Source: Deltaproteobacteria bacterium (GTDB taxonomy: Bacteria; Desulfobacterota; SM23-61). From it: a DNA stretch of 64,000 nucleotides. The position numbers and the translations under genes were made by a program. The notes below the pieces were generated by a model. That model worked only from the letters and a program-made list of their open reading frames with translations, did not search any database and was not told the origin of the DNA. This document shows, piece by piece, positions 34,605-42,371 of this stretch; the stretch's first letter is position 1; each line of letters begins with the position of its first letter. The DNA lies in assembly GCA_016875165.1 (NCBI GenBank), contig VGSF01000003.1:62001-126000 (forward strand). Direction: 5' to 3'.

Positions 34605-35393
34605 ATGGGCTTTCTAAAAACTTCAGAAGAAGTAGCCAAAATTTACCAGGAAACTTATGATTTTTACGATGCGGAAATGTTGACGGTTTTTTGGGAGACA
34701 AAGCCGGAAATTATCAGGCGCTTGCTTCCGCCTCCCCTCAAGCCAGGCAAAAGACCTCTGGTCGTTGCTTTTGTGGCCAACTATCCCAGGACAAACTTCG
34801 GCGTGAGTTATTTGGAGAGCGCGCTCTTTTTGCGGGCTGAGTTCAACGGCGAAGAGGGCAATTATTGCCTGGCCATGCCTGTTACCAACGACATGGCTCT
34901 GGGCCTCGGCCGGGAGATGTTCGGTTATCCCAAAAAAATTGGAGGCATCCAGTTCACCCGCCAAGGGAATGATGTGGTGGGTCTGACGGAGCGCCATGGC
35001 TTGCGCTTTTTCGAAGTCAGAGCAAAGCTGACCGGAAATCTCAATGTTGAGGACGCTCCCAGTATCTTCGCCGAGGTTTTTAGCATTGGAGCCAATCCGG
35101 TGGTTATTACCTACAATTTCAAATATTTTCCGGCGCCTGAAGGAAACGGGTTTGACTATCATCCGCGTCTAATTCGGGAAGAGGTGGAATTTCGTCCTCG
35201 TTCCTTAGAGGTGGGCGAAGCTGAAATATTTCTTAAGGCTTCTAATTACGACCCCTGGGCTGAAGTGGAGATTGTCAGGGTACTGGGAGCGATCTATACC
35301 ATCGGCAACAACTCTATGCGGAAAGGCAATGTTGTGGCCGAGGCCGACCCCCTGGCCTTCATGCCCTATGCCTTTTTGAAGTGGGATTTTTGA
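34605..35393 (+). CDS. Acetoacetate decarboxylase-family protein
   Basis: 262 aa, start ATG 34605 after AAGGAGGG. The ADC fold signature is visible: PEIIRRLLPPPLKPGKRPLVVAFVANYP, ESALFLRAEFNGEEGNYCLAMPVTNDMALGLGREMFGYPKK and NYDPWAEVEIVRVLGAIY. The lysine of GREMFGYPKKIGG corresponds to the region of the Schiff-base lysine of acetoacetate decarboxylase, but many homologues in this family act on other beta-keto acids or as hydratases/aldolases. Length matches the family (about 250 aa). The next gene starts 30 bases downstream, so they are likely co-transcribed. Confidence 0.85.
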   Translation: MGFLKTSEEVAKIYQETYDFYDAEMLTVFWETKPEIIRRLLPPPLKPGKRPLVVAFVANYPRTNFGVSYLESALFLRAEFNGEEGNYCLAMPVTNDMALGLGREMFGYPKKIGGIQFTRQGNDVVGLTERHGLRFFEVRAKLTGNLNVEDAPSIFAEVFSIGANPVVITYNFKYFPAPEGNGFDYHPRLIREEVEFRPRSLEVGEAEIFLKASNYDPWAEVEIVRVLGAIYTIGNNSMRKGNVVAEADPLAFMPYAFLKWDF

Positions 35394-35423
35394 TCGAGGA
35401 GAGGAAAGAAAGGAGAAGGAGGC

Positions 35424-35936
35424 ATGCAGGATCTCAAACCATTCATAGTAGATCCGCCCATGGGAAAGCAGGAAATAGACCATTCCGGCTCTCCCGTAGG
35501 TGTGGTTCGAATGGATGCCCGAAAATCATACTCTAACGCTGGTGAACTTCTCCAGAAATACATCAATGACTCCAATCAAGAGGCCTGGGATAAGATCAAG
35601 GCCAAGATAGATTACACTTATAAGAATCTTGATTTGGCCTTGGCTCCTCTTAATACAGAAACCGGCTTCAGCCAGGAAATTGAATCAAGGTTTAAAAAGG
35701 GGCCAAAGCTGCTCTTTAAACCCAACCTGGTCAATATCTTTTGCGTAGATCCCCAAACCCATGGCCCTGACCGGGGGAATACCACCTGTGAAGAGTGGGC
35801 CTTTGTAGCTGCCTTGATGAGATGGTTTCATGATAAACTGGACATCAATTACCACGAGGTAACAGCCGATCCAGAAAAAATCCTAACCGCAAGCTTTGCC
35901 GGGGGCCAAGAAATATGGGCAGGGGCGAAACGATAG
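35424..35936 (+). pseudogene. DUF362-like protein, apparently 3' truncated
   Basis: 170 codons starting with a good SD (AAAGGAGAAGGAGGC). The N-terminal half has no obvious motif; then KKGPKLLFKPNLVNIFCVDPQTHG resembles the K-(V/L)-(L/F)-(I/F)-KPN(L/M)V motif of DUF362 proteins, followed by CEEWAFVAALMRWFHDKLDINYHEVT. Family members are usually 300 residues or more and continue with iron-sulfur or metal-binding parts that are absent. The frame ends at 35936, just before a MITE at 35952. I infer truncation by rearrangement, with only moderate confidence. Confidence 0.55.
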
Positions 35937-35951
35937 ACCGTGGTCACTTAG

Positions 35952-36091
35952 CCCTACAACGACACTTGAACTTTATTATAATATGTAACCTGTCGAAAAC
36001 CCAAAAAAATCGTCCTTTTAACATAAAATCGACTCTTATTAAAAAAAGGCTATAAAATCGGTAGGTTAATAAGTAATTGTCGTTGTAGGGA
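35952..36091. repeat. MITE-like element G with perfect 13-bp terminal inverted repeats
   Basis: CCCTACAACGACA at about 35953 is matched by TGTCGTTGTAGGG ending at about 36090. The 138-base AT-rich interior has no ORF. A single copy in the window. It directly follows the truncated DUF362-like gene and is followed by a family A element. Confidence 0.75.
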
Positions 36092-36111
36092 TAATATGAA
36101 AGATATGTAAG

Positions 36112-36250
36112 GTGATGATCTCGTAAAAAGCCGTCACTCCTGCGAAAGCAATCCGCCTCAGGCGGACAGAACTGTTTTAATTTACTGGATTCCCGCTTTC
36201 GCGGGAATGACAAAAAGAAGGAAATTTTGACTTTTTAGGAAGTCATCTAA
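36112..36250. repeat. Inverted-repeat element family A, copy 3 (short variant)
   Basis: Ends TGATGATCTCGTAAAAAG and GACTTTTTAGGAAGTCATC; the interior has CGTCACTCCTGCGAAAGC mirrored by GCTTTCGCGGGAATGAC. The right end overlaps the presumed ribosome-binding region of the beta-lactamase-like gene. Confidence 0.75.
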
Positions 36251-36264
36251 GGTGGTTGATGAAC

Positions 36265-37314
36265 ATGAACCTATTGCTGAGCATCGTCTCTTTAGTTTTA
36301 CTCCTTTCCCTTTCTGCGGCCGGTTTTGCTCAAACCCCCGCTAAATCCGTCGAGGCTCCCGTTGCAGATATCCCGCGCCAGCGACTCGAACGTGAAATTG
36401 CCCGGGCAGCTCAATCAGCCGGGGGATTAGCCGGTGTCAGCGCCATCCACATCGAGTCCGGACGCCGAATCGCCCTTAACCCCCATGAGCGCTTCCCGAT
36501 GGCCAGCACGTATAAGGTTCCCATTGCCGTGCAACTTCTTAGCCGGGTCGATCAGGGCGAAATCAACCTTGACCAGATGGTTGAATTGAAGCCAAGCGAC
36601 TTCCGTCCCGGGAGTGGAATATTGACATCTCTTTTAAATAAACCCGGAGTGATACTCTCCGTCCGGAACCTTCTCGAGCTGATGCTGCTCGTTAGCGATA
36701 ATAGCGCAACCGATCTGCTGTTACGCCTGGCAGGTGGTCCGGAAGCTGTCACCGCGCGCATGAGGGCCCTGGGCATCCGGGATATGGAGATCAATCGACC
36801 AACAATAAATTTAATTGCCGATTCGGCGGGATACACGTTGCCGCCGGAAAAGGAATGGGCCCCGGAACTCTTTAAAAAGCTCTATGAGGCCACCACACCC
36901 GATTCCCGGCAAACGGCCGCCACTAAGTTTGAAACCGATCCCCGTGATACCTCAACGCCTGAAGCTATGGTGATGCTGCTGGAACGCATTTGCCGTGGGG
37001 ATCTGCTGAAACGGGAAAGCGGAGCGTTGCTCCTTGATATCATGGAGCGGTGTCGAACAGGGCCGGCCCGGCTCAAAGGCATTCTGCCCTCAGAGACCAT
37101 TGTTGCTCATAAAACCGGCACGATTGGCGGCACACTAAATGATGTCGGCATTATCAAACTCCCGGAGGATACTGGACATGTGGCCATTGCTGTTTTCGTG
37201 AGGTCATCCGGAAAAGAGATTCAAGAAAGAGAACGCGCCATTGCCCAGATTGCCCGTGCAGTATATGACTTTTTCCTCTTCCAGCCATCAACCCCTCCAG
37301 CAGTTAAACAGTGA
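36265..37314 (+). CDS. Class A beta-lactamase-like serine hydrolase, exported
   Basis: 349 aa from ATG 36265 (AAGGTGG nine bases upstream; TTG 36256 and ATG 36259 are also in frame but too close to it). Signal peptide ends near AAGFAQ. Motifs: SxxK as MASTYKV (S81, K84), SDN as LLVSDNSATD (S144-D145-N146), RDTSTPEAM after the omega region, and KTG as VAHKTGTIGG. The position of the class A general base Glu166 (ExxLN) reads RPTIN, so deacylation may be slow or use another residue. An insertion of about 30 residues sits before RDT. Could be a beta-lactamase or a penicillin-binding serine hydrolase. Confidence 0.8.
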   Translation: MNLLLSIVSLVLLLSLSAAGFAQTPAKSVEAPVADIPRQRLEREIARAAQSAGGLAGVSAIHIESGRRIALNPHERFPMASTYKVPIAVQLLSRVDQGEINLDQMVELKPSDFRPGSGILTSLLNKPGVILSVRNLLELMLLVSDNSATDLLLRLAGGPEAVTARMRALGIRDMEINRPTINLIADSAGYTLPPEKEWAPELFKKLYEATTPDSRQTAATKFETDPRDTSTPEAMVMLLERICRGDLLKRESGALLLDIMERCRTGPARLKGILPSETIVAHKTGTIGGTLNDVGIIKLPEDTGHVAIAVFVRSSGKEIQERERAIAQIARAVYDFFLFQPSTPPAVKQ

Positions 37315-37511
37315 GTGGGCAGAGCCGGCATAGCCGGAACCAAAAAGGTAAATTGAAAAATCCGAAATCCGCATATCGAATCCCGCGAGGCGCGGGACTA
37401 AACAAACCCCCAATCCAGAATTTAGCTAAATTCAGATTTGAGATTTCAGATTGAAGTTTTTTTTCAATCTGCAATCTACAATCTACGATCTGCTATAGAA
37501 ACATAATTCTC

Positions 37512-37538
37512 TTGACAATATCTTTAAAAAAGTAGAAA
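37512..37538 (+). promoter_or_regulatory. Possible promoter of the aminotransferase gene
   Basis: TTGACA (37512-37517) is followed 15 bases later by TAGAAA. The spacing is short, so confidence is low. Upstream, 37320-37500 is AT-rich with direct and inverted AATCTGAAATC-type repeats and no gene. Confidence 0.3.
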
Positions 37539-37591
37539 TTTTTTGGAGCTTTAAAAGGAAATTATACAGAGAAAATCAAAGGGGTTAATTC

Positions 37592-38746
37592 ATGCAAATA
37601 GCCAAACGTATGGAAGCCATTACGGGTATGCTGGCGATGGAAATGAATATGCGCCTGGCCAGGATGAAACAGGAAGGCCGGGATGTCATTAATCTGGGGG
37701 TAGGGGATCCTGACTTCACTCCCCCCGAGCATCTTCTTAAGACTTTAGGGGAAGCGGTCAGTCATCCGGATTTCCATCATTACCCAAGCTGCTATCCCAA
37801 CCAACCGCTGAAAGATGCCATTGCCGGCTGGTATAAACGCCGGTTTGGCGCCGACCTTGATCCAGTCAATGAAGTGCTTCCCCTTCTCGGTTCTACGGAC
37901 GGCCTCTTTCTGATCCACCTTTGTTTGCTGGATACGGGATACTTGGCCTTAGTCCCCGATCCCTCCTACCCTTCCTATGAGGTGGGAGTCAAGGTGGTTG
38001 GCGCTCAAATTGAGAAGATACCCTTGTTGAAGGAAAATAATTTTCTTCCCGACCTGGACTCGATTCCTGCCGAAGTTGCCAAAAAAGCCAGGATGATATG
38101 GGTCAATTATCCCAATAATCCCACGGGCGCAACCGCGCCCCCCGAATTCTACAAGAAGCTCATCTCCTGGGCCAAGACCTTCGAGGTCATTGTGGTTTCG
38201 GACAACGCCTATTCAGAGGTCTACTTTGATCAATGCCCTCCGGTCAGTTTTCTCAAATTTGCCGGAGCAAAAGAGGTGGGGGTGGAGATTCATTCCCTAT
38301 CCAAATCATACAACTGCTGCGGCTGGCGCGCCGGGATGCTCGTTGGCAATAAGGATATCATCGCCGGCATGGCCAGAATCAAAGCTCATTCGGACCGGGG
38401 CATGTTCTATCCCATGCAACTGACTGCCATCAAAGCGTTGAACAGTTCTGATGATTTTATGGAGAACCGCAATCGGCTTTTTCAGGAGCGCCGGGATCTG
38501 GCGGTAAAAGGGTTGCGGGAAATTGGCCTCGAGGTCTATCCTCCCCAGGCTACTTTTTATCTTTGGGCCAGCGTACCGAAAGGTTACACCTCCCAGGATT
38601 TCTGCTTGAAAGCGCTGGAGCAAGCGAATGTATGGATGATCCCGGGTTCGATTTACGGGAAATACGGCGAGGGGTACCTGCGCATCGCTCTGACTCACCC
38701 CGTCGAGCGGTTGGCCGAAGCCATGGGGCGGTTGCAAAAATTGTAA
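37592..38746 (+). CDS. Class I/II aminotransferase, LL-diaminopimelate-aminotransferase-like
   Basis: 384 aa PLP enzyme of fold type I. INLGVGDPDFTPP, HHYPSCYPNQPLKDAIAGWYKRRFG, LGSTDGLFLIHLCLLDTG, MIWVNYPNNPTGA, DNAYSEVYFD and the PLP-lysine motif HSLSKSYNCCGWRAG with C-terminal RIALTHP. The GxGDPD-(x)n-PxxLL start and YPNNPTG-A are characteristic of the DapL/aspartate-aminotransferase-like group. It may make LL-diaminopimelate directly from tetrahydrodipicolinate, but other substrates cannot be excluded. The stop codon TAA forms the first bases of a family B repeat. Confidence 0.88.
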   Translation: MQIAKRMEAITGMLAMEMNMRLARMKQEGRDVINLGVGDPDFTPPEHLLKTLGEAVSHPDFHHYPSCYPNQPLKDAIAGWYKRRFGADLDPVNEVLPLLGSTDGLFLIHLCLLDTGYLALVPDPSYPSYEVGVKVVGAQIEKIPLLKENNFLPDLDSIPAEVAKKARMIWVNYPNNPTGATAPPEFYKKLISWAKTFEVIVVSDNAYSEVYFDQCPPVSFLKFAGAKEVGVEIHSLSKSYNCCGWRAGMLVGNKDIIAGMARIKAHSDRGMFYPMQLTAIKALNSSDDFMENRNRLFQERRDLAVKGLREIGLEVYPPQATFYLWASVPKGYTSQDFCLKALEQANVWMIPGSIYGKYGEGYLRIALTHPVERLAEAMGRLQKL

Positions 38747-39005
38747 CACTTTAGCCCTTTGAAAAGAGGTGGGGCGTAAGGTCAGAGGGAATCCATGGTC
38801 CGGGGGCGAGAGCGGAATGCTTGGAATCATAAGGCGATTATTTCTTCGAAGATGGGGCGGGCAACAACCCCCGCCTCCTCCGCAGGAAACAATCATTTGA
38901 CTGCGTGGCCAAGTAGAATCCCAACCGATGCTTCCGGCGCATTCCGCTCTAACCCCCGGCCCTTAATAAAGGCTTTAATACCATTTATTCAAATCGTTAA
39001 ACTGA
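38743..39005. repeat. Inverted-repeat element family B, copy 3 (reverse orientation)
   Basis: Begins TAACACTTTAGCCCTTTGAA, exactly at the aminotransferase stop, and ends TTCAAATCGTTAAACTG. The interior GGTCCGGGGGCGAGAGCGG...CCGATGCTTCCGGCGCATTCCGC matches the other copies in inverse orientation. It lies between two co-oriented genes. Confidence 0.85.
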
Positions 39006-39038
39006 TACGGTATTTTAAAAAAACCCCTGGAGGAACCA

Positions 39039-39566
39039 ATGGCAAGGAAAAAAGAGGTGATTTTAAAGGAAGAGGCGATCGCCCAGGTAAAATCAATGAT
39101 TACCCGCGCAGCTTTGATCCACTATGCCTTTACCCAGACCCTGATTGATGAATTGGGGAAGAAAAAAGGAAAGGAGCTTGCCAGGAAAGCGATTCATCTT
39201 TACGGGGAACGGGTGGGAAAAATGGTGAAGGAAAGGACTCTGGCCAAGGGGCTTCCCCTCCTCGCGGAGAACTTTCAGGATGATCTGCCGGCCCTTGGCT
39301 GGGAAGATCGGGAATGGGTCGAGGTGGAAGGAGAGAAGAGGGCCAGAATCCATACTTGCCATTTGGCGAAGGTCTGGCAGGAGCTGGGAGTCCCCGAAAT
39401 AGGCCGGATCTATTGCTTTGTCGATCAAGCCAAATATGATGCCTATAATGCAAAGCTGGAATGCATCCATACCCAGAATGTGCTCGACGGCGGTCCCTAC
39501 TGCGAGTTAGCCGTGAGGAAAAAGAAAACAAATACTCCCGGTACCCCCCGGAAGTTAAAAAGATGA
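39039..39566 (+). CDS. L-2-amino-thiazoline-4-carboxylic acid hydrolase-like protein
   Basis: 175 aa. The C-terminal half matches the ATC-hydrolase family (PF14196): RARIHTCHLAKVWQELGVPEIGRIYCFVDQAKYDAYN and a terminal GGPYCELAVRKK. The conserved G-x-P-(E/D)-(I/L)-G-x-(I/L/Y)-YC-x-x-D is clear. The family is named for the hydrolase in D,L-ATC conversion to cysteine, but most members are uncharacterised. SD CCTGGAGGAACC. The start of the following oxidoreductase overlaps its stop by 4 bases (ATGA at 39563), so the two are translationally coupled and probably act in one pathway on an amino- or sulfur-containing acid. Confidence 0.75.
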   Translation: MARKKEVILKEEAIAQVKSMITRAALIHYAFTQTLIDELGKKKGKELARKAIHLYGERVGKMVKERTLAKGLPLLAENFQDDLPALGWEDREWVEVEGEKRARIHTCHLAKVWQELGVPEIGRIYCFVDQAKYDAYNAKLECIHTQNVLDGGPYCELAVRKKKTNTPGTPRKLKR

Positions 39567-40951
39567 GATCTTCCTCTAAAAAAGCAGATGTCTTGATCTG
39601 TGGCGCCGGCATTGCCGGAATCGCCGCCGCCTACCACCTGAGCGTAAAACATGGAATTAAGAACGTTCTGCTTGTCGACGAGCTTCCGCCCCTCTCCCTA
39701 ACCAGCGACAAGTCCACGGAGTGCTACCGTAATTGGTGGCCCGGTCCGGGAGATGCCATGGTCAGCCTGATGAACCGCAGTATTGACCTCATCGAAGACC
39801 TGGCCCGAGAGAGCGGCAATCGTTTCCACCTCAACCGCCGGGGCTATCTCTTCGCTACCGCAGACCCGGCCCGCATTACGACCTTCAAACGCGCCGCAGA
39901 AGAGACGGCCGAACTGGGCGCCGGCCCTGTTCGCTACCACAAAGGGCGGTCGGAAGACTCAGTTTATGTCCCCGCCCCGGCCCAGGGTTTCGAGGGTCAG
40001 CCCCGAGGCTCGGACCTGATCACCGCCCCCTCATTGATCACCAGGTATTTTCCGTATCTCTCGGAACATACTTTAGCTTTGCTCCACCCCCGCCGTTGCG
40101 GTTGGTTCAGCGCCCAACAATTAGGCATGTACTTGCTTGAACGAGCGCGGGAATGCGGAGTTAGACTCTGGCAGGCCCGGGTAGAGGGCGTGGAGATAGC
40201 CGGAGGACGGGTCGAGGCAGTGCATCTGAATGATGGCGGGGCGCCGGTTAAAATCTGGACTGGCAATTTCGTCAACGCCGCCGGCCCGTTTTTGCCCCAT
40301 GTCGGGAAAATGATCGGGGTTGACCTGCCTGTGTTTCACGAGCTGCACGTAAAGGTTGCCTTCCGGGACGCCCTGCGCGTCGTGCCCCGGGATGCGCCCC
40401 TCCTCATCTGGACTGATCCCACTCTTCTGCCCTGGTCAGAGCAAGAGCGCCTTGCCCTGGCCGGATCCGAAGAGACCCGGTATCTGTTAGGCGAATTTCC
40501 CTCCGGCGTACACGCCCGCCCGGAAGGGGGCGAAGACAGCGACGTCGTGCTTATGCTCTGGACTTATGACACTAAGCCGGTAAAACCCGTCTTCCCTTTA
40601 ACCTTCGACCCGCACTACCCCGAGATCGTCCTGCGCGGCCTGGCAGTGATGATCCCTAACTTGCGCGCCTATTTTGGGCGGATGCCCAAGCCGGTGGTTG
40701 ACGGCGGTTATTACGCCAAGAGTCGCGAGAACCGGCCGTTGATCGGACCCCTGCCGGTTGATGGCGCTTATGTGATCGGCGCCTTTTCTGGCTTTGGCTT
40801 GATGGCTGCTTGCGCCTCAGGTGAATTGCTGGCGGCTCATCTTACCGGCGCCGACTTGCCGCAATACGCCCCAGCCTTTACGCTGGAACGGTACGCGGAC
40901 CCGGAGTACCAAAAGCTGTTAGAACGTTTAAGCGAAACAGGGCAGTTGTAA
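39563..40951 (+). CDS. FAD-dependent oxidoreductase (DAO family)
   Basis: 462 aa from ATG 39563 (MRSSSKKADVLICGAGIAGIAAAYHL); an upstream frame to 39461 runs inside the previous gene. N-terminal Rossmann dinucleotide motif GAGIAGIAAA with an acidic residue at the end of the second strand (LLVDE). The body shows the DAO/glycine-oxidase pattern: GWFSAQQLGMYLLERARECG, FVNAAGPFLPHVGKMIGVDLPV and the C-terminal FAD loop YAKSRENRPLIGPLPVDGAYVIGAFSGFGLMAACASGELLA. Oxidises amines or amino/hydroxy acids; the substrate is unknown. Coupled to the ATC-hydrolase-like gene. Confidence 0.88.
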   Translation: MRSSSKKADVLICGAGIAGIAAAYHLSVKHGIKNVLLVDELPPLSLTSDKSTECYRNWWPGPGDAMVSLMNRSIDLIEDLARESGNRFHLNRRGYLFATADPARITTFKRAAEETAELGAGPVRYHKGRSEDSVYVPAPAQGFEGQPRGSDLITAPSLITRYFPYLSEHTLALLHPRRCGWFSAQQLGMYLLERARECGVRLWQARVEGVEIAGGRVEAVHLNDGGAPVKIWTGNFVNAAGPFLPHVGKMIGVDLPVFHELHVKVAFRDALRVVPRDAPLLIWTDPTLLPWSEQERLALAGSEETRYLLGEFPSGVHARPEGGEDSDVVLMLWTYDTKPVKPVFPLTFDPHYPEIVLRGLAVMIPNLRAYFGRMPKPVVDGGYYAKSRENRPLIGPLPVDGAYVIGAFSGFGLMAACASGELLAAHLTGADLPQYAPAFTLERYADPEYQKLLERLSETGQL

Positions 40952-41122
40952 GAGCGATTATCCTTCAACAATTTCAGGAAATTTATAATGCCCAAATTTC
41001 ATTGACTTTAGGGAGAAAATTTTGTAGATTAAAAATCCTCTTTTGAGGAAAGAGTTGGGAAGGAGGAGTAAAACCGGGTCATTAAATGTCCGGATCACGC
41101 CAAAAAAATTAAGGAGGTAGCT

Positions 41123-42130
41123 ATGAGAAAGGAGTTGTTTTTCATCTTGCTGGTTGGATTGTTTGGGTTCGGCCTGATCGTTCCAGGGGCGGTTATGGCC
41201 CAGAAGGTTGATCCCACGAAGGTTTCAGCATCATTGAAGGCAGCCGGAGGGGCTGTCGGGGGAATCGGGTATGTGCAGGTGACGGCCTTTTCCAAGATCG
41301 TGGAGGAAATGTACCCCAAGGTAAAAATAAGCATTGTCCCGGGCGCCTGGATCGGGAACATGCACCGCATCCAGAAAGGGGAGATTGACTTCGGCAGCAC
41401 CACCCTGGTGATGAGCAAAATGGTTCATGAGAAGACAGGGCCTTTCCCCGACCCTTTGCCCAACGTTAGGGCCATGGCCAGCGTACAGGATGACAATTTT
41501 TATTTTGCCGTAGTGCGCAAGGATTTTCCGGCAGATTCAGTCGGGGAGATCGTCAAGAAGAAGCTGAAAGTTAGGCTCTGCACCCTGGCCCGGGGAAATG
41601 CCACGGAATGGATCTGGCGCATGGCTTTTGCCGAAATGGGAGTCAAATGGGAGGGAGTTGACGCCTGGGGAGGAAAGATGAACTTTGTCCCCTGGGCGGA
41701 TGCCGTAAGCCTGGTGAAAGACGGGCACGCCGATGGAATCCTGGCTGTCGGCGCCGAGGGGATTGGCTGGTTGATGGAGTTGAGCACGGTGCGCGATGTT
41801 AAATTCCTAAAATGGGACGCGGACCTTTTTCAGATCATGACCCGCAAACACGGTTTCCTCGAAGGGAAAAGATTGAAGGCTGGCAGTTTTAAGGGGCTGG
41901 ATCATGACCTCCTGGCGCCGGCGGATTCGGGAGTCTTTGCCGTCCGCAACGACCTCGGAGACGATATAGTCTATACCCTGGTAAAGGCCCTGGCCGAAAA
42001 TGAAGGCAAATTCCAGTCTTTCCACAAAGGGCTCACCGGGTTCAAGGGAGCGGATGTAGCCAAAAATACCGGTCTTCCTCTCCACAAAGGAGCGGAATTG
42101 TATTACCGGGAAAAAGGTTTGTTGAAATAA
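41123..42130 (+). CDS. TRAP transporter solute receptor, TAXI family
   Basis: 335 aa periplasmic binding protein with a signal peptide (1-26, ending AVMAQ). TAXI-type features: AAGGAVGGIGYVQVTAFSKIVEEMYP, VPGAWIGNMHRIQKGEIDFG and RGNATEWIWRMAFAEMG. It captures a carboxylate (TAXI receptors bind e.g. glutamate or other dicarboxylates) for the fused permease downstream. SD TAAGGAGGTAGCT. The ligand is unknown. A large fold-back (42183-42354) lies between it and the permease gene, which would allow higher expression of the receptor. Confidence 0.9.
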   Translation: MRKELFFILLVGLFGFGLIVPGAVMAQKVDPTKVSASLKAAGGAVGGIGYVQVTAFSKIVEEMYPKVKISIVPGAWIGNMHRIQKGEIDFGSTTLVMSKMVHEKTGPFPDPLPNVRAMASVQDDNFYFAVVRKDFPADSVGEIVKKKLKVRLCTLARGNATEWIWRMAFAEMGVKWEGVDAWGGKMNFVPWADAVSLVKDGHADGILAVGAEGIGWLMELSTVRDVKFLKWDADLFQIMTRKHGFLEGKRLKAGSFKGLDHDLLAPADSGVFAVRNDLGDDIVYTLVKALAENEGKFQSFHKGLTGFKGADVAKNTGLPLHKGAELYYREKGLLK

Positions 42131-42182
42131 GAAGAACGACTGGCTCTATTTGTTGAGGCGGGTTAAAGACCCATGCCTGGAG

Positions 42183-42354
42183 AAAGTCCCCCTTCCCATA
42201 TTTATTCCCCCCTAGCTTCGCTCGGGGGGAATGCGGAGTTGAGCAGGGTTCGAACTCCTTCCCCTTCGCTCCGCTCGGGGAGAACAAGGAGTTCAAACAG
42301 ATGCCCCTCCGGGGCACTACTCAACTCCGCATTAATATGGGGAGGGGGACTTTT
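42183..42354 (+). promoter_or_regulatory. Large nested fold-back between TRAP receptor and permease genes
   Basis: AAAGTCCCCCTTCCCATATT (from 42183) is complementary to AATATGGGGAGGGGGACTTT (to 42354). Within it AATGCGGAGTTGAG pairs with CTCAACTCCGCATT, AACTCCTT with AAGGAGTT, and two small hairpins (CCCCCTAGCTTCGCTCGGGGG; GCCCCTCCGGGGC) cap the arms. Transcribed, it would be an almost continuous 170-base structured RNA ending 17 bases before the permease ATG. Either a MITE or a regulatory/RNA-stabilising structure. Confidence 0.65.
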
Positions 42355-42371
42355 CATGAAAGACCGAATCC

